Of a stretch of DNA of 64,000 bases, positions 19,916-30,977 are shown in pieces. Made by a program: the position numbers and the translations under genes. This DNA is from Chara braunii. Lineage: Eukaryota > Streptophyta > Charophyceae > Charales > Characeae. The notes beneath the pieces were generated by a model. It saw only the letters and a program-made list of their open reading frames with translations, did no database searches and was not told where the DNA came from. The stretch lies in assembly GCA_003427395.1 (NCBI GenBank), contig BFEA01000001.1, forward strand, positions 12,823,012-12,887,011. Direction: 5' to 3'. How positions within the stretch are numbered: the stretch's first letter is position 1; each line of letters starts with the position of its first letter.

Positions 19916-19931
19916 CGTCACATATGTGACG
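19916..19931. other. 16-bp perfect palindrome at the internal/3' LTR junction
   Basis: CGTCACATATGTGACG, preceded by CCCCTGGG. It places a copy of the LTR terminal sequence GGGCGTCACA directly against the LTR start TGTGACG. The identical palindrome is at 24921-24936 in element B. No purine-rich polypurine tract is apparent at this junction. Confidence 0.8.
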
Positions 19932-20695
19932 AACCACTTTCTGTAACGCGCAATTTTCTGCGCGGTTGCAATGAGGGGTCCTAAGCTGTGAAGATTGGGC
20001 CAATTACGGGAGATCGGGATCGGAGGAAAATTGCATAAGTATCCTCGCTTTTTCGTCCTTTTTCATCGTTTCTTTTTCGAATGGCCAAGCACGGGGTCGG
20101 GTGTGTCTTGGGACAACCGGTGGAGTGATTGGTCAGATGGATGTCTGGCGCGCCACCACGCGCGCGATTAATAAAGGTTGACGTCGTTTCTTTCGGTTTG
20201 ATTTCAATCTTTTGGGCGTGGACATCGCGCGGGAAATTGCTTCGTTCTTTTTGAAATTCCTTTTTAATCTTTCTCGAATTTTGTCGAGCCCCCGATGGGT
20301 CTCGGAATTTCGGACTTTCCTTCTGGAATTTGTGCTTTTTGTTTTTTCGCATCAGATAGGAATTTAGGAAGTCAGTAATTAGGATTTTTCCTGCCGCGCG
20401 GCGCCTTTTGTCTACGCGATTCTTCACGCGGCTGCAACGGTACTCCGTGTGTGTAACTATAATTTTGGGTGGGCGCCATTGTAGCTGTATCTTTCTTCTT
20501 GCACTTCGTCTCTCTCGCCCTTCCTCTCTTTCTTTTGCTGAAATTTTGTAAGCCGCGGTTTGCATGCTCGGATCGATGCGTGGAGAAGTGTTACGTCCCC
20601 CACGCCGCGGCCGATCATGTAGAACGCAGGCGTTCCCTCTCTAATCCTCACTCTAAGTCCTAGTAATTCCGTGTTCTTCGTGCATGCATGCACAC

Positions 20696-20702
20696 TATAA
20701 AT
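20696..20702 (+). promoter_or_regulatory. Candidate LTR TATA box
   Basis: CACTATAAATTTCGG in the 3' LTR of A. The same box is present in both LTRs of B (minus strand, ATTTATA at 24129-24135 and 34489-34495) but deleted from the 5' LTR of A. Its conserved position about 770 bp into the LTR fits a U3 promoter. Confidence 0.55.
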
Positions 20703-21595
20703 TTCGGCTGCGCGATTAGTCAGCTCTCTTAACCCGTTGTTGGAAGCTCGGGGTTGCGCGATCAGGAAGCGTCGGCACACGAGAGAAGTAAGAGGTGAGT
20801 AGAGCAGGAGTTGGGCGACACGACAGGCTGGTGCCGAGCGCACGGGATTGACGTGGGCCACGACGGACTGTGGGCACGGGCGAATCTGACGGGTGCGGGA
20901 GGACTAAGCGGGGTGACAACTTTGTGGGTTGGTGCGTGACGACGAATTGTCCGCATCGGAGAGAAAGAGAGAGAGGAGAGAGTTGAGGTCGATGGACGCA
21001 AATTTGCTGTTTTATTGTCTCTTCCCCCTCTTCATCTGTGTACATACATTTTGATTGCGGCTCCGGGCGGTTTGCCCGTTCTTATTTTCATTTCGGCTTT
21101 CTGAAATCTAGCCTTGGCTTTTTGCTCACATTTGTCCTTGCGATGTCCGTCCTGCTTGCATTATGTGTATGATTGCCGAATGTATGGATGTATGGATGTT
21201 ATGACTGCTTGTCTATCTTTTTGCTGAGAATCCCTGTCCTTGCGTTATGTCTGTGTCGAATCTTCGCCGCACCTGATGTCGCTGTAGATGGGATAAGAAT
21301 CCCGCCCCGATAGTGATTTTGTTCTCGTTTTCGCTTATCCCGCGATGGGGGTTGCGATATGATTGCATCTTGCATAATCGACGATCCGAAGTCTGGTCCC
21401 GCGAACGCCGCGCAAGAACATGTGTAAACGCGATCCGAGTCGCGCCCTTACACGCATTCCCGTGCGTCCATTCGCTCACCCAAAAAGGAATCGCGGCGGA
21501 ACCATCATCCCGTACGAGCACGCTGAGGCGCCACTGAGTCTGCCTGTCCTACACGTGCTCGTGCGTGGTGACGATATCCCAACCTGCGCTATCCC

Positions 21596-22102
21596 ATGGA
21601 CGATGATACCATGACCCGATCTTGGGGCTCAGACTCGTCCTATGACCCGGACTATTTCACCCCTATAATAAACGAGCTCATAAGGACACGATACCCCTGT
21701 CACACGGAGAATTGGCTATGTCCGCGGAAATTCCACTGCGCCACCTCTAGCGACCCTCTGTGCTCCGATTTCCCTTCTCCCGACCACAACTACTACTTCA
21801 CCCACCCGGGATTCGTTGAGATCACCACCAGTTTCCCTCCTTTCCGCCTCCTTCTCCCGTATCATCAACTCAGTGTCGTTCCGTGGCCGGCCATAGCCCC
21901 CTATTGGCCCAATACGTTTTGCGTGAACTGTCGACGCAGCGGCGCACAGAGAACCACGGAATTCCAAAGGCCCAACCCAGGTACGAGGCGCCTTGCGCCA
22001 CGTGGCGGCCCCCGACGGCCTAACTTTTCAGGACCATCTCCAGCATGGAGGAATTTTTCCGTAACCCGTCGCCCACAGTGTCCCAGCCCCTTCGGACTGT
22101 GA
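21596..22102 (+). CDS. LTR-internal open reading frame (168 aa, unknown, conserved core)
   Basis: ATG 21596 to TGA 22102, entirely inside the LTR. The core contains YYFTHPGFVEITTSFPPF and LLLPYHQLSVVPW followed by YWP and a CxxC pair (FCVNC); an upstream Cys/His-containing segment reads LCPRKFHC. A diverged LTR at 45153-45950 carries the same core in an intact 182-codon frame. Over 27 aligned codons (PGFV... to VVPW) I count 12 synonymous and 3 amino-acid-changing differences, so the protein has been selected. No known domain is recognised. The C-terminal third is Arg/Pro-rich. The frame is stopped in the 5' LTR of A and in the 5' LTR of B. Confidence 0.7.
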   Translation: MDDDTMTRSWGSDSSYDPDYFTPIINELIRTRYPCHTENWLCPRKFHCATSSDPLCSDFPSPDHNYYFTHPGFVEITTSFPPFRLLLPYHQLSVVPWPAIAPYWPNTFCVNCRRSGAQRTTEFQRPNPGTRRLAPRGGPRRPNFSGPSPAWRNFSVTRRPQCPSPFGL

Positions 22103-22261
22103 GACCCTTGTGCGCGCCCCCCCTCGTTCGCCTAATTGCATTCATACCCTTAAGACTCCCCCACTTCCCCCAAAAATCCTTGGCACACCCCTTTTCGCAC
22201 TTCCAGGCCCACACTCCACTCCGATCAGGAAGTCACGCTGGGCGTGAGGTTGGGCGTCACA

Positions 22262-22265
22262 TCGC
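22262..22265. other. Target-site duplication of element A (right copy)
   Basis: TCGC here matches 9414-9417 at the left edge; counting the terminal A gives a 5-bp ATCGC. The joined flanks read like the uninterrupted monomer ACACATCGC(C/T)ACCCCATCT seen at about 8940 and, reverse-complemented, near 43112. Confidence 0.85.
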
Positions 22266-22475
22266 TACCCCATCTCTTCATCAACTCCCCTGCTCGGCAC
22301 AACGTCACCCGATACGTCAAGTCCGCCACCTCATCTCAACACCATCCCCTCCATACTATTTACCTTTTCGATCGTGTAAGCCTACCTCTCCCACGATCTC
22401 CAAATGTAACCATCTCTACGCCCACGTAGGAGCCGCTGCAACTCGTCACTTCACTTGCCACTGCAGCATAGCATC
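22266..22475 (+). repeat. LINE-type 5' monomer, right part of the interrupted copy
   Basis: Continues the monomer interrupted at 9417: CCCCATCTCTTCATCAACTC, then CTCCAAATGTAACCATCTCT and the CTGCAACTCGTCACTTCACT block, all matching 8944-9160. It is cut at about 22475 by the palindrome-rich repeat. Confidence 0.8.
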
Positions 22476-22599
22476 CTATCTCTAGAAATCGTGAAAACAG
22501 GTTCGAGAGGCCTCATCGGCGCACTGCGCTCTCGAAGGGGGCGCTCTCCGCTGTGTCGGAAAAGACCTGCGTTTTTCGAGAGTGCACTGTGGCGGTGCT
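22476..22599. repeat. Palindrome-rich dispersed repeat, copy 2 (fragment)
   Basis: GGTTCGAGAGGCCTCATCG and AAGGGGGCGCTCTCC match the reverse complement of 43735-43790 in copy 3 at about 90% by eye. It lies between the LINE monomer and the 3' end of element B. Confidence 0.75.
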
Positions 22600-24927
22600 G
22601 TGACGCCCAACCTCACGCCTGGCGCAACTTCCTGATCGGAGTGGGGTATGGGCTTGGAAGTGCGGAAAGGGGTGTGCCAAGGATTTTTGGGAAAGTGGGG
22701 GAGTCTTGAGGGTATGAATGCAATTAGGCGAATAGGGGGTGCGTGCGCGAGGGACTCAAGGTCAGATGGGGCTGGGGCACTGTGGGCGACGGTTGACGGG
22801 GAAATCCCTCCGCGGTGGAGGCGGTTCTGAAAAGTTGGGCCGTCGGGGCCCGCCACGTGGCGCAGGCCGCCGCGCGCTTGGATTGGGCCTTCGGAATTCC
22901 GAAGTTCTCTGTTCGCCGCGACGTCGGCAATTCACGCAAAATGTACCGGGCAATAGGGGGCTATGGCCGGCCACGGGACGACGCTGAGTTGATGATACCG
23001 GAGAAGAAGGCGGAAAGGAGGGAAACTGGTGGTTATCTCAACAAATTCCGGGTGGGTGAAGTAGTAGGTGTGGTCGGGAGAAGGGAAATCGGAGCATCGA
23101 GGGTCGCTAGAGGTGGCACAGTGGAATTCCCGCGGACATAGCCGATTCTCCGTGTGACAGGGGTATCGTGTCCTTATGAGCTCGTTTATTATAGGGGTGA
23201 AATAGTTCGGGTCATAGGACGAGTCTGAGCTTCAAGATCGCGTCATGGTATCATCGTCCATGGGATAGCGCAGGTCGGGATATCGTCACCGCGCACGAGC
23301 ACGTGTAGGACAGGCAGACTCAGTGGCGCCTCAGCGTGCTCGTACGGGATGATGGTTCCGCCGTGATTCCTTTTTGGGTGAGTGAATCGACGCACGGGAA
23401 TGCGTGTAAGGGCACACGCGGCGTTCGCGAGACCAGACTTCGGATCGTCGATTATGCAAGATGCAATCATATCGCAACCCCCATCGCGGGATAAGCAAAA
23501 AATGAGAACAAAATTACTATCGGGGCCAGATTCTTATCCCATCTACAGCGACATCAGGTGCAGGCAAAGATTCGACACAGACATAACGCAAGGACGCGGA
23601 TTCTCAACAAAAAGATAGACAAGCAGTCATAACATCCATACATCCATACATTCGGCAATCATACACATAATGCAAGCAGTACAGACATCGCAAGGACAAA
23701 TGTGAGCAAAAACCCAAGCCCAGATTTCCGAAAGCCGAAACGAAAATAAGAACGGGCAAACCGCCCGGACCCGCAATCAAAATGTATGTACACAGATGAA
23801 GAGGGGGAAGAGACAATAAAACAACAAATTCGCGTCCATCGACCTCAACTGTTTCCTCTCTCTCTTTCTCTGCGATGCGGACAGTCCGTCGTCACGCACC
23901 AACCCACGAAGTTGTCACCCCGCTTAGTCCTCCCGCACCCGTCGGATTCGCCCGTGCCCACAGTCTGTCGTGGCCCACGTCAATCCCGTGCGTTCGGCAC
24001 CAGCCCGTCGGGTCGCCCAACTCCTGCTCTACTCACTTCTTACTTCGCTCGTGTGCCGACCCTTCCTGATCGCGCAACCCCGAGCTTCCAACAACGGGTT
24101 AAGAGAGCTGACTAATCGCGCAGCCGAAATTTATAGCGTGCATGCATGCGAGAAGAACACGGAATTACTAGGACTTAGAGTGAGGATCAGAGAGGGAACG
24201 TCTGCGTTCTGCATGAGCGGCCGCGGCGTGGGNGACGTAACCCTTCTCCACGCATCGATCCGAGCATGCAAGTCGCGACTTACAAAAATTTCAGCGAAAG
24301 AAAGAGAGGGAGGGCGGGAGAGACGAAGTGCAAGAAGAAAGATACAGTTACAATGGCGCCTGCCCAAAATTACAGTTACACACACGATTTAAGGGCGCCC
24401 GCTAATCAGAGTACCGTTGCAGCCTCGTGAAGAATCGCGTAGACAAAAGGCGCCGCGCGGCAGGAAAAATCCTAATTACTGACTTCCTAAATTCCTATCT
24501 GATGCGAAAAAACAAAAAGCACAAATTCCAGGAGGAAAGTTCGAAATTCCGAGAGCCCTTGGGGGCTTGACAAAATTCGAAAAGATTCAAAAGGAAATAC
24601 AAAAGGAACGAAGCAATTTCCCACGCGATGTCCGCGCCCAAAAGATCGAAACCGAACCGAAAGAAACGTCGTCAACATTTATTAATCGCGCGCGTGGTGG
24701 TGCGCCAGACATCCATCCGACCAATCAATCAATCGGCCGTCCCAGGACACACCCAACTCTGAACCCAGTCATCCGGCAAGGGGCGACGAAAAAGACGAAG
24801 AAAAAAAGGGTACTGATGCAATTTTCCACCGATCCCAATTTCCCGTAATTGGTCCAATCTTCCCAGCTTCGGACCCCTCGTTGCAACTGTGCAGAAAATC
24901 GCACGTTACAGAAAGTGGTTCGTCACA
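22600..24927 (-). repeat. 3' LTR of element B
   Basis: Read on the minus strand it starts TGTGACGAACCAC at 24927 and ends TGGGCGTCACA at 22600. It has a TATA-like box at 24129-24135 and an N at 24233. Closely similar to both LTRs of A; the internal ORF is interrupted. Confidence 0.9.
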
Positions 24928-24936
24928 TATGTGACG
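24921..24936. other. 16-bp perfect palindrome at the internal/3' LTR junction of B
   Basis: Identical to the palindrome at 19916-19931 in element A, again next to CCCAGGGGGTTCC (minus strand GGAACCCCCTGGG). Its presence in both copies shows it belongs to the family rather than to one insertion. Confidence 0.8.
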
Positions 24937-25205
24937 CCCAGGGGGTTCCAATATTAGCAAGCTCCTGCTTGCTTGTTGATACGTGTCGATTTCTCTAATC
25001 GATCGACACGCGGAGCACTTCTCTTTATGCCACTTACCGTTCGATTGTGTGTGGACGTCATCCAACGTGACAACACTGCTCTTCTGCAAGTTCCTCAGAC
25101 TGGGCTCTCGACGATCCAAGGATGGGGTCTTTCTTGTGCCGTCGCCATGACAAGCGTCCATTACCGGTTGCATCAGTAATTAATCAGGAGGGGGAAAGGG
25201 AGTCG

Positions 25206-25460
25206 CTACATGGCGGCATGGTGGGGCGGAGGGTTTATGGGTAGCAAGGGCAAGAGCCTTTCCATTCCACCTACAGTCTCCGAAAGTTCTTGGTAGCGAA
25301 AGATGTGGTGAAAGCGGGGGAAGCGGTTGCCAGTGCGAGGGAGGGACGCGAGATAATCGGGATAGAGGGTGGTAAGAGTCCGGAAGAGTGCCACACGGAA
25401 ACGATCGCGATCTTCGCATGCGGGGATGGTCCCCGTTATCACGCAGTAGACCTCGATCAT
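25206..25460 (-). CDS. Element B accessory frame ORF3d
   Basis: ATG 25460-25458, overlapping the preceding stop as ATGA, like ORF3d of A. 84 residues, collinear with A (ITGTIPACEDRDRF, LYPDYLASLPRTGN). It ends earlier than A at TAG 25206. Unknown function. Confidence 0.55.
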   Translation of the reverse strand: MIEVYCVITGTIPACEDRDRFRVALFRTLTTLYPDYLASLPRTGNRFPRFHHIFRYQELSETVGGMERLLPLLPINPPPHHAAM

Positions 25461-25650
25461 ATTGTGGCCTCGCCACGCGGCACTAAAGAGCAAGACATAG
25501 AGGCAGAAGGCTGGGACGACGCATCGAATGGAGGGGTGGGGATGTACCACTATAGCGAGGCGAGCAACGTAGAAGTGGTGGAAGGTGTCACGGGGAAACG
25601 GATTGGAGGGGAACGTGATGGGGGTGGTGAGCTGGCGGAGGGTGAGGTAG

Positions 25651-26758
25651 TCAAGGGGACGGCGAGAGAGTAATCGGGGACGAAGGCCGATCGCCCGTAT
25701 CGGTACGTCGGCAAACTAGGGGACGGGTTGGGGAGGAGGGGGATCGGCTCCGTCGCCGCGCTGATGGGGTCGGAGTCGTGGCCTCGAGGTCGCCAACTTC
25801 AGGCCGGGGCGGCTCCGGATCTCGGTTCGGGTCGTTGGGAATCTGCAGGCTCGCCCCGCTTGCGAGCTCTAACTCTTTCCCGTCCACGATCTCTTCTCTT
25901 TTGCGGGCCGCCTCGAGATCCTTTGCTTCTGTACCCGTACGCAACGCTTCTTCTAGCACGGCTTCCCACTCTGATCCAGCAGGCTCTTCGTCGTGCTCCT
26001 CTTCTTCTTCCTCGTCCTCTTCTTCTTCTTCGCTCTGTTCCCCCTCGCTATGCTCGCTATAGCTTCCTTCTTCGGGGCTTTCGTCTTCTTCCCCGAGCTC
26101 TTCGTCGCTATCCCCGCGTTCTCCAGCCCGTCTTCATCTTCATCACTCCCGGTACTGTCTTCCTCCTCCTCTTCTTCTTGAATGGCCGCAAACTGCTCCG
26201 TCGTAGGATGCTTGAAGAAGGCAGGATCGCGAATCGTCCGGGGATTCAAATATTGTTGCTGCGACGGCGGGATGCGCTCTGCAGCTCCATCTACACAAGC
26301 CGACCATTGAAGATAAGGTGTCAATGTGCGAGAAAGTACATGGGGAATTGGATGCTCGTCGTCTTGCGAGATGATGTCGAGAGGGAGATCGTCAGCCAGC
26401 TCCGCCACCGGGATCGCGAGCTCTCGCGTGATGAGTTTCTGATGACCGGGCCTCACTGTACCGAATAGGAATGCGAGGAGCTCTCCCTCCACGTTGGTTC
26501 GCCAGGCCTGGATGAACAGCAACTCAGGCGCTCTATGCAAGGTGGGTGCGCTTCGTCTTCGATCCACGTCAGCCGTACCTCAACCAAGCACAGTGAAAGC
26601 TCGATGAAGACTTCACGCCACAGGACCCAATGGGGAGGATGGATATCGGGGACAGCAAGGGGCTTTAGACAGTAGGAAAGGCGAGGATGGATATCGGACT
26701 GCCAGAAGGTGGGGAAGGTGGAGGGAAGATCAAAAGCGGAGATCGGGGAGAGACTCAT
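25651..26758 (-). pseudogene. Element B accessory frame ORF3b (acidic)
   Basis: Begins at ATG 26758, overlapping the ORF3a stop as ATGA. Frameshifts near 26530 and near 26120 break it. The acidic Glu/Asp/Ser region (about 25975-26190) and the Arg/Ser/Pro tail (PTPSARRRSRSPSS) match A. A second frame through the acidic DNA is Lys-rich and looks coding, but it is the shifted shadow. Confidence 0.6.
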
Positions 26759-27212
26759 TGGGGACGTGGGAAGGGAACGAGGACAGGGAGATCTGTCGGC
26801 GTCTTACGCTGATACATCAGCAGGCCGTCGAATTCGATCGCTTGTGTCGATGCGAGAAGATGGGTCCACTCGGCGACCAGGTCATTTGCCCACGCGCGCA
26901 ACGATGCCTTCACTGCTGAATGCCGTAGGGGAAGGAGCGTGGAGAGATCGCCCCGGAAGTTGATGACGACCGATATACGGCTGACCCCTGGCACTGCTCG
27001 CTGATGGACTGCTACTGCTTCGGCCAGTACCACCGCGTCAGGCCGACCTTCGATTCTGAACACCGTCGCTGCGTACACGCCTTCTGTGCAGAAGAAGTGC
27101 ACAAGCCGCCGATGATCTGGACTGAGGCAGGGATGATAGACCTGCCGGATCGTCAATCGATCACGGGGCGCAAGCGCTGCTTCGCTGAGGACCCTTCCTC
27201 CAGAAAACTCAT
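26755..27212 (-). pseudogene. Element B accessory frame ORF3a
   Basis: ATG 27212-27210 overlaps the integrase stop (ATGA), as in A. A small indel shortly after the start shifts the frame, after which it follows A closely (HFFCTEGVYAATVFRIEG) to TGA 26755-26757, which overlaps the ORF3b ATG. Unknown function. Confidence 0.6.
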
Positions 27213-28910
27213 GGCGATGGCGACAGTGACGGGGAGGCAGAGAGGGAGCAAGAGGAAGAGGGAGACGGCGGAGAGTCAGAGCCGTCGTTGTCGGCTTCCT
27301 CAAAAAGAAAGATCGAGGGAGAAGGATACGGATCAGAGGGGAGGAGGCGAAGATAGGACACGTGGCGTGTGATCGGGCGAGCCGATCGACTGCCAGAGAC
27401 TTCAAGGGCGAGACGCACGGTGTGCACGCCGTTGGGGCCGAGCTCGATCACACGATATCGCCCGAAGAATCGTGGTGCTACCTTACCATGGCGAGCACAT
27501 TTCCTCACCTGCACCACGTCCCCCAATTTGTACTGGGGCCGCGGACCCGCATTCCCATTTCGGGCCTAGTAGCTCCGGACCTGTCGGCCTTGGGCTAGTT
27601 CGGTCATTTTCTGTCGTTTTCGGGCTAGCCTGGGCAGTGACCGTTCCATTAGCTCTAGGTGTCGTTTGGCCTTGTCCGTAGCCGTGGCCCTGGTGGGCCG
27701 TCGGTTCAATGTAGACTCATCTAGGAGGCTTGGTATCGAAACGCAAGCGATGCTATTGGTCCTTAATTGGAAGGGGCTTAACCCCGTCGATTCGTGGGGC
27801 GTTCCGTGGACCGCCAGAATGTGATCGACGATATCGGGCCAGGGCCTCGGATCCCGTGCCGCGATGTTTCGTCGCAATGCTGTTTTTATTACCCGGTTAG
27901 CATTTTCGACCAGCCCATTGGATTGTGACATGTGGGGTGCAGTGTTCCGTATGGCGATGCCATGTATGACCAGATTCTTTAACACTGCTCCCCTTAATTC
28001 AGCCCCGTTGTCGGTTAGGATCTCTTCCGTATCCTGATGCATCCCGAGGAAACGGTTGACATATCGCGCGATCTCCGTGGCTTGCCGCGTGCGACAAGGA
28101 TCCGCTTCGATCCATTTCGAGAAATGGTCGACAAATACCAATAAGACTGAATACTCGCAACTATTAGGGCCAGGGGGCACCACTACATCGGTAGTGTCCA
28201 TGCTCACTCTTTGAAATGGCCGTTCAACAACCGTGGGCACTATCGATCTCGGTGGCTGAATCGACGCTTTATCAGCGGCGCAGACTTGACAGTTGGTGAC
28301 AATGTATTTCACATTGTCACGGATATTGGACCAATACCACTCATTTTTGTCGATGGCTGACTCCGTGATTCGTACGGCAAAATGGGCCGCATTTTCCTCG
28401 TGGGCTGTCTTAACCCAGTCATACCGCATGAACGAATGCGGTACCACCATCCAAATCCCACTGCTGTCCGTTTTCCGTTTTTTTAATTTACCTTCTATCC
28501 ACCGATAATCCCCAGCCCTTTCGTTGGCCCTCCTCCGATCTTCCTTGGTGAAATCCTGGAGGGAGGCAATATCAGTCCATACTTTAACCCCTCTAAACTT
28601 CCGGGTCTTTTCCAACCCTTATGACGTGGCATCCAAGAAGCGAGCCTCGGTGGAATCTTGTCGGTCCGGCACAAGGGGCACAACCACGGTTTTCTATCGT
28701 TCCTGTATTGGATGCACGAGCCATGAGCTCGCGCGACACACTGTTGGCAATCTATCCAATCCGCATACCCTTCCCCGTTAGGGCGCATGGAAACCGAATA
28801 TACGCGGGAGATAGCTTCGCAAAAATAGCAAAATTTGTCAGGCAGGGAGAGGAGAGACGAAGAGGAAGGGGGAGAGAGAGGGGTAGTGGGGTTACCTCCA
28901 TCACCCATCG
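27209..28910 (-). pseudogene. PHD finger plus integrase of element B
   Basis: ATG 28910-28908 overlaps the RNase H stop by 8 nt. The PHD finger is complete here: FCYFC, DCQQC, ARAHGSC, WLCPLC (C4HC3), coded at about 28640-28835. A frameshift and short deletion near 28600 precede the integrase. The integrase has an intact HHCC (TAHEE, AAHFAV, CQVC) and DDE core (SMDTTD, LTDNGAE, NGLVEN; 34 residues between the second Asp and the Glu as read, one less than the usual 35). A TAG at 27564-27566 precedes the GPY/F-like module (RFFGRYRVIEL). This is the best copy for seeing the zinc domains. Confidence 0.85.
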
Positions 28911-30050
28911 CCACCGTTTTGCTTCTTGCCACNTGGAAGAACCGCCACTTGTCCGTATTTCGGCTCGTTGGTCAAGTCTGGCTCTTTCCATGGTGTAATT
29001 TCCTCGCTCTTTGGTACCTTGGCAGGTCGATGCAGACGTGTGCGTCCGTCCGCATTGTCGTGTCGATCTGTCTTTTGATGGACGATATCGAAGTCGTACT
29101 CTTGCAGTCGCACCGCCCAACGGCCAATCATGCCCGTGTAGGTGGTGAGCTTTTTCAATGCTAGCAGAGGCTCGTGATTCGTCACGAGGCGAAACTTCTG
29201 TCCGTAGAGATACGGATGGAAGTGTTGGATTCCCCAGACTACCGCATAACACTCGCCTTGAGGTGCGGAGTCGTTTCGGCGTTCATCTGGCACTGTGCGT
29301 GACGCGTACTTGATGACGTGTTCGCGACCATCGTTCCTCTTCTGCGCTAGAATAGCGGAAATAGCTTCCGGTTGCCAGTCTGTGATGAGAATGTACTGCT
29401 TTGAGGGGTCCGACCGAATCAAAATAGGGTTCGTCGCCAGAGCGTCTTTGAGGGTTGCAAAGGCCTGCTGGCACTCCGCGTCCCAGCTGAGAGGCTGGTC
29501 CTTTCTTAGCAGATTCGTTAATGGTCGTGCAATCGCGGCAAAACCCTTGATGAAGCGCCGGTAGTACGACGCCAACCCCAAGAAGGCTCGAACCTGCGTC
29601 TGTGACGTGGGAACCGGGGCTTCCTTCACCGCCGCAACTTTTCTCGAGACCAGCCGCAATCCTCCACGTGACGTATCCCAATAACGAAATTTCCGAGAGC
29701 AAAAATTCGCTCTTCTCGAGCGCAATCTTGAACCCAGCGTCTCGCAACGCGCCCAATGTCCATTCGATATGCTGCGCGTGCCCGTGATAGGTTTCCGAGT
29801 AGACCAGGATATCGTCCATATACACGATCACGCAGANGTTGATCATCCCTTGCGTCAGCCGTGTCTTGTTGACGAAATTCTGGAACGTCATGTTCATTGC
29901 TCGCTGAAACGTGGCAGGCGCATTGCAAATCCCCATCGGACACCGAACCCACTGCCACGTGCCCTCAAATAGTACAAAGGTCGTCTTTGGCCGAATATCG
30001 AACTTGCTGAAATAATTAGCGCATCCAATAGTATCCAATAAATCATCAAT
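28901..30050 (-). pseudogene. RT palm, connection and RNase H of element B
   Basis: Contains YFSKFDI joined directly to PKTTFVLFEG, so the segment after the first catalytic Asp (present in A) is deleted. It then has CPMGICNAPATFQRAMN and VYMDDILVYS (about 29825), a frameshift near 29680, FLGLASYYRRFIKG, TDWQPEAIS and the RNase H tail ending GKKQNGGDG. N at 28933 and 29837. The stop at 28903-28905 overlaps the PHD-integrase ATG. Confidence 0.87.
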
Positions 30051-30977
30051 CTAGGGGAGGGGATACACATCTTTGATAGTGATTTCATTCAGCTTGCGAT
30101 AATCAATGCAAATGCGAATCGCTCCATTTTTCTTTGGCACTAACACTACGGGAAATGACCAAGGTCCGGTAGCGGGTTCAATCCAGCCACTGGCTTCGAA
30201 CTCTCGAATTCGTTCGAGAGCCTTTTTGCGTTCAATCAAGGAATACCGATAAGGTTTGCAATGAATCGGGGAGTGATTTCTTGTCTGAATTTCATGTTGG
30301 ATTACTAACGACAACCCAATGTTAGTGTCTGATACACTAATCGCTCCTTGATATTCTGTTAGAATATCCGCAATTACCCGATGGATTTCATCCGGCACGT
30401 ACTGTGGGACGTGCAGTTCGAAAAGTTGGTCCCAGAACCGAACGTCAATCTGTTTCGTGCTCGCCTGTTTTGCCAAGTCGGGTGGAGGTGCCGAGATGAA
30501 TGAATGGTTCGATCGCCAGGAGAACACCGTGCCCATCATCTGGGCATCTTCTTCCCGGATGGCCACGTGTCCTTCCGGGGTAATCCCGTCACAAACATCC
30601 CGCCATGGCACTTTCTTGGTTGCGATCTTTATCCTCAGTCCGTCTGTTTCTGCTTCGAAACGCCCAGGGGGTTCCAGAGAGCTTGCTTCCGCCCCCAAGC
30701 GTAACAACCTCACTTCTTTAGCCGATGTTAACAAGGACTGGGGTAGATCCGTAATGTCACAATAATGCTTCTTGTCGCTATACCGGGCGAGGAGAGGGGT
30801 GATTCCTTCGTACAGAGTTTGAGGGGGTTCCAAAGAATCGACCATCCTCGAAATCTGTACGAGGGGCTCACCCAAGATCATTGCCTTGGTTCTTTGAATT
30901 TTTCGGCTTGTCAGTTGCATCGTTCTCGCTATTGTTCTAGGCGACGGGTAATGAACGCGTTGTCGTAACAACTCCAA
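30051..30977 (-). pseudogene. Pro-pol linker and RT N-terminal lobe of element B
   Basis: Carries the region deleted in A: an acidic/hydrophobic linker, then [57 protein letters not shown] and KDVYPLP, the standard opening of Ty3-type RT. It ends in TAG at 30051-30053, where A has CGG, and continues in the palm region. Confidence 0.88.

Larger units (their letters stand above)
9418..22261 (+). mobile_element. Ty3/Gypsy-type LTR retrotransposon A (about 12.8 kb, decayed)
   Basis: Full-length copy with LTRs 9418-11729 and 19925-22261, a tRNA-iMet-type primer site at 11730, then gag with a CCHC knuckle, aspartic protease (DSGA), RT (YMDD), RNase H, PHD finger, integrase (HHCC and DDE) and extra 3' frames. 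The RT-RNase H-integrase order is that of Ty3/Gypsy. The outer ends are TGTGACG...CGTCACA. The flanks repeat TCGC (or ATCGC counting the shared A), and rejoining the flanks gives an uninterrupted LINE monomer, confirming insertion. Nonsense codons and a deletion in the N-terminal RT make it non-autonomous. Element B is a sister copy. Confidence 0.93.
19925..22261 (+). repeat. 3' LTR of element A
   Basis: About 2.34 kb, TGTGACG...CGTCACA with 7-bp terminal inverted repeats. It retains a TATAAAT box (20696-20702) and an intact internal ORF (21596-22102). The last 11 bases (TGGGCGTCACA) are absent from the inner edge of the 5' LTR. It is followed by TCGC, the target-site duplicate of 9414-9417. 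Confidence 0.92.
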
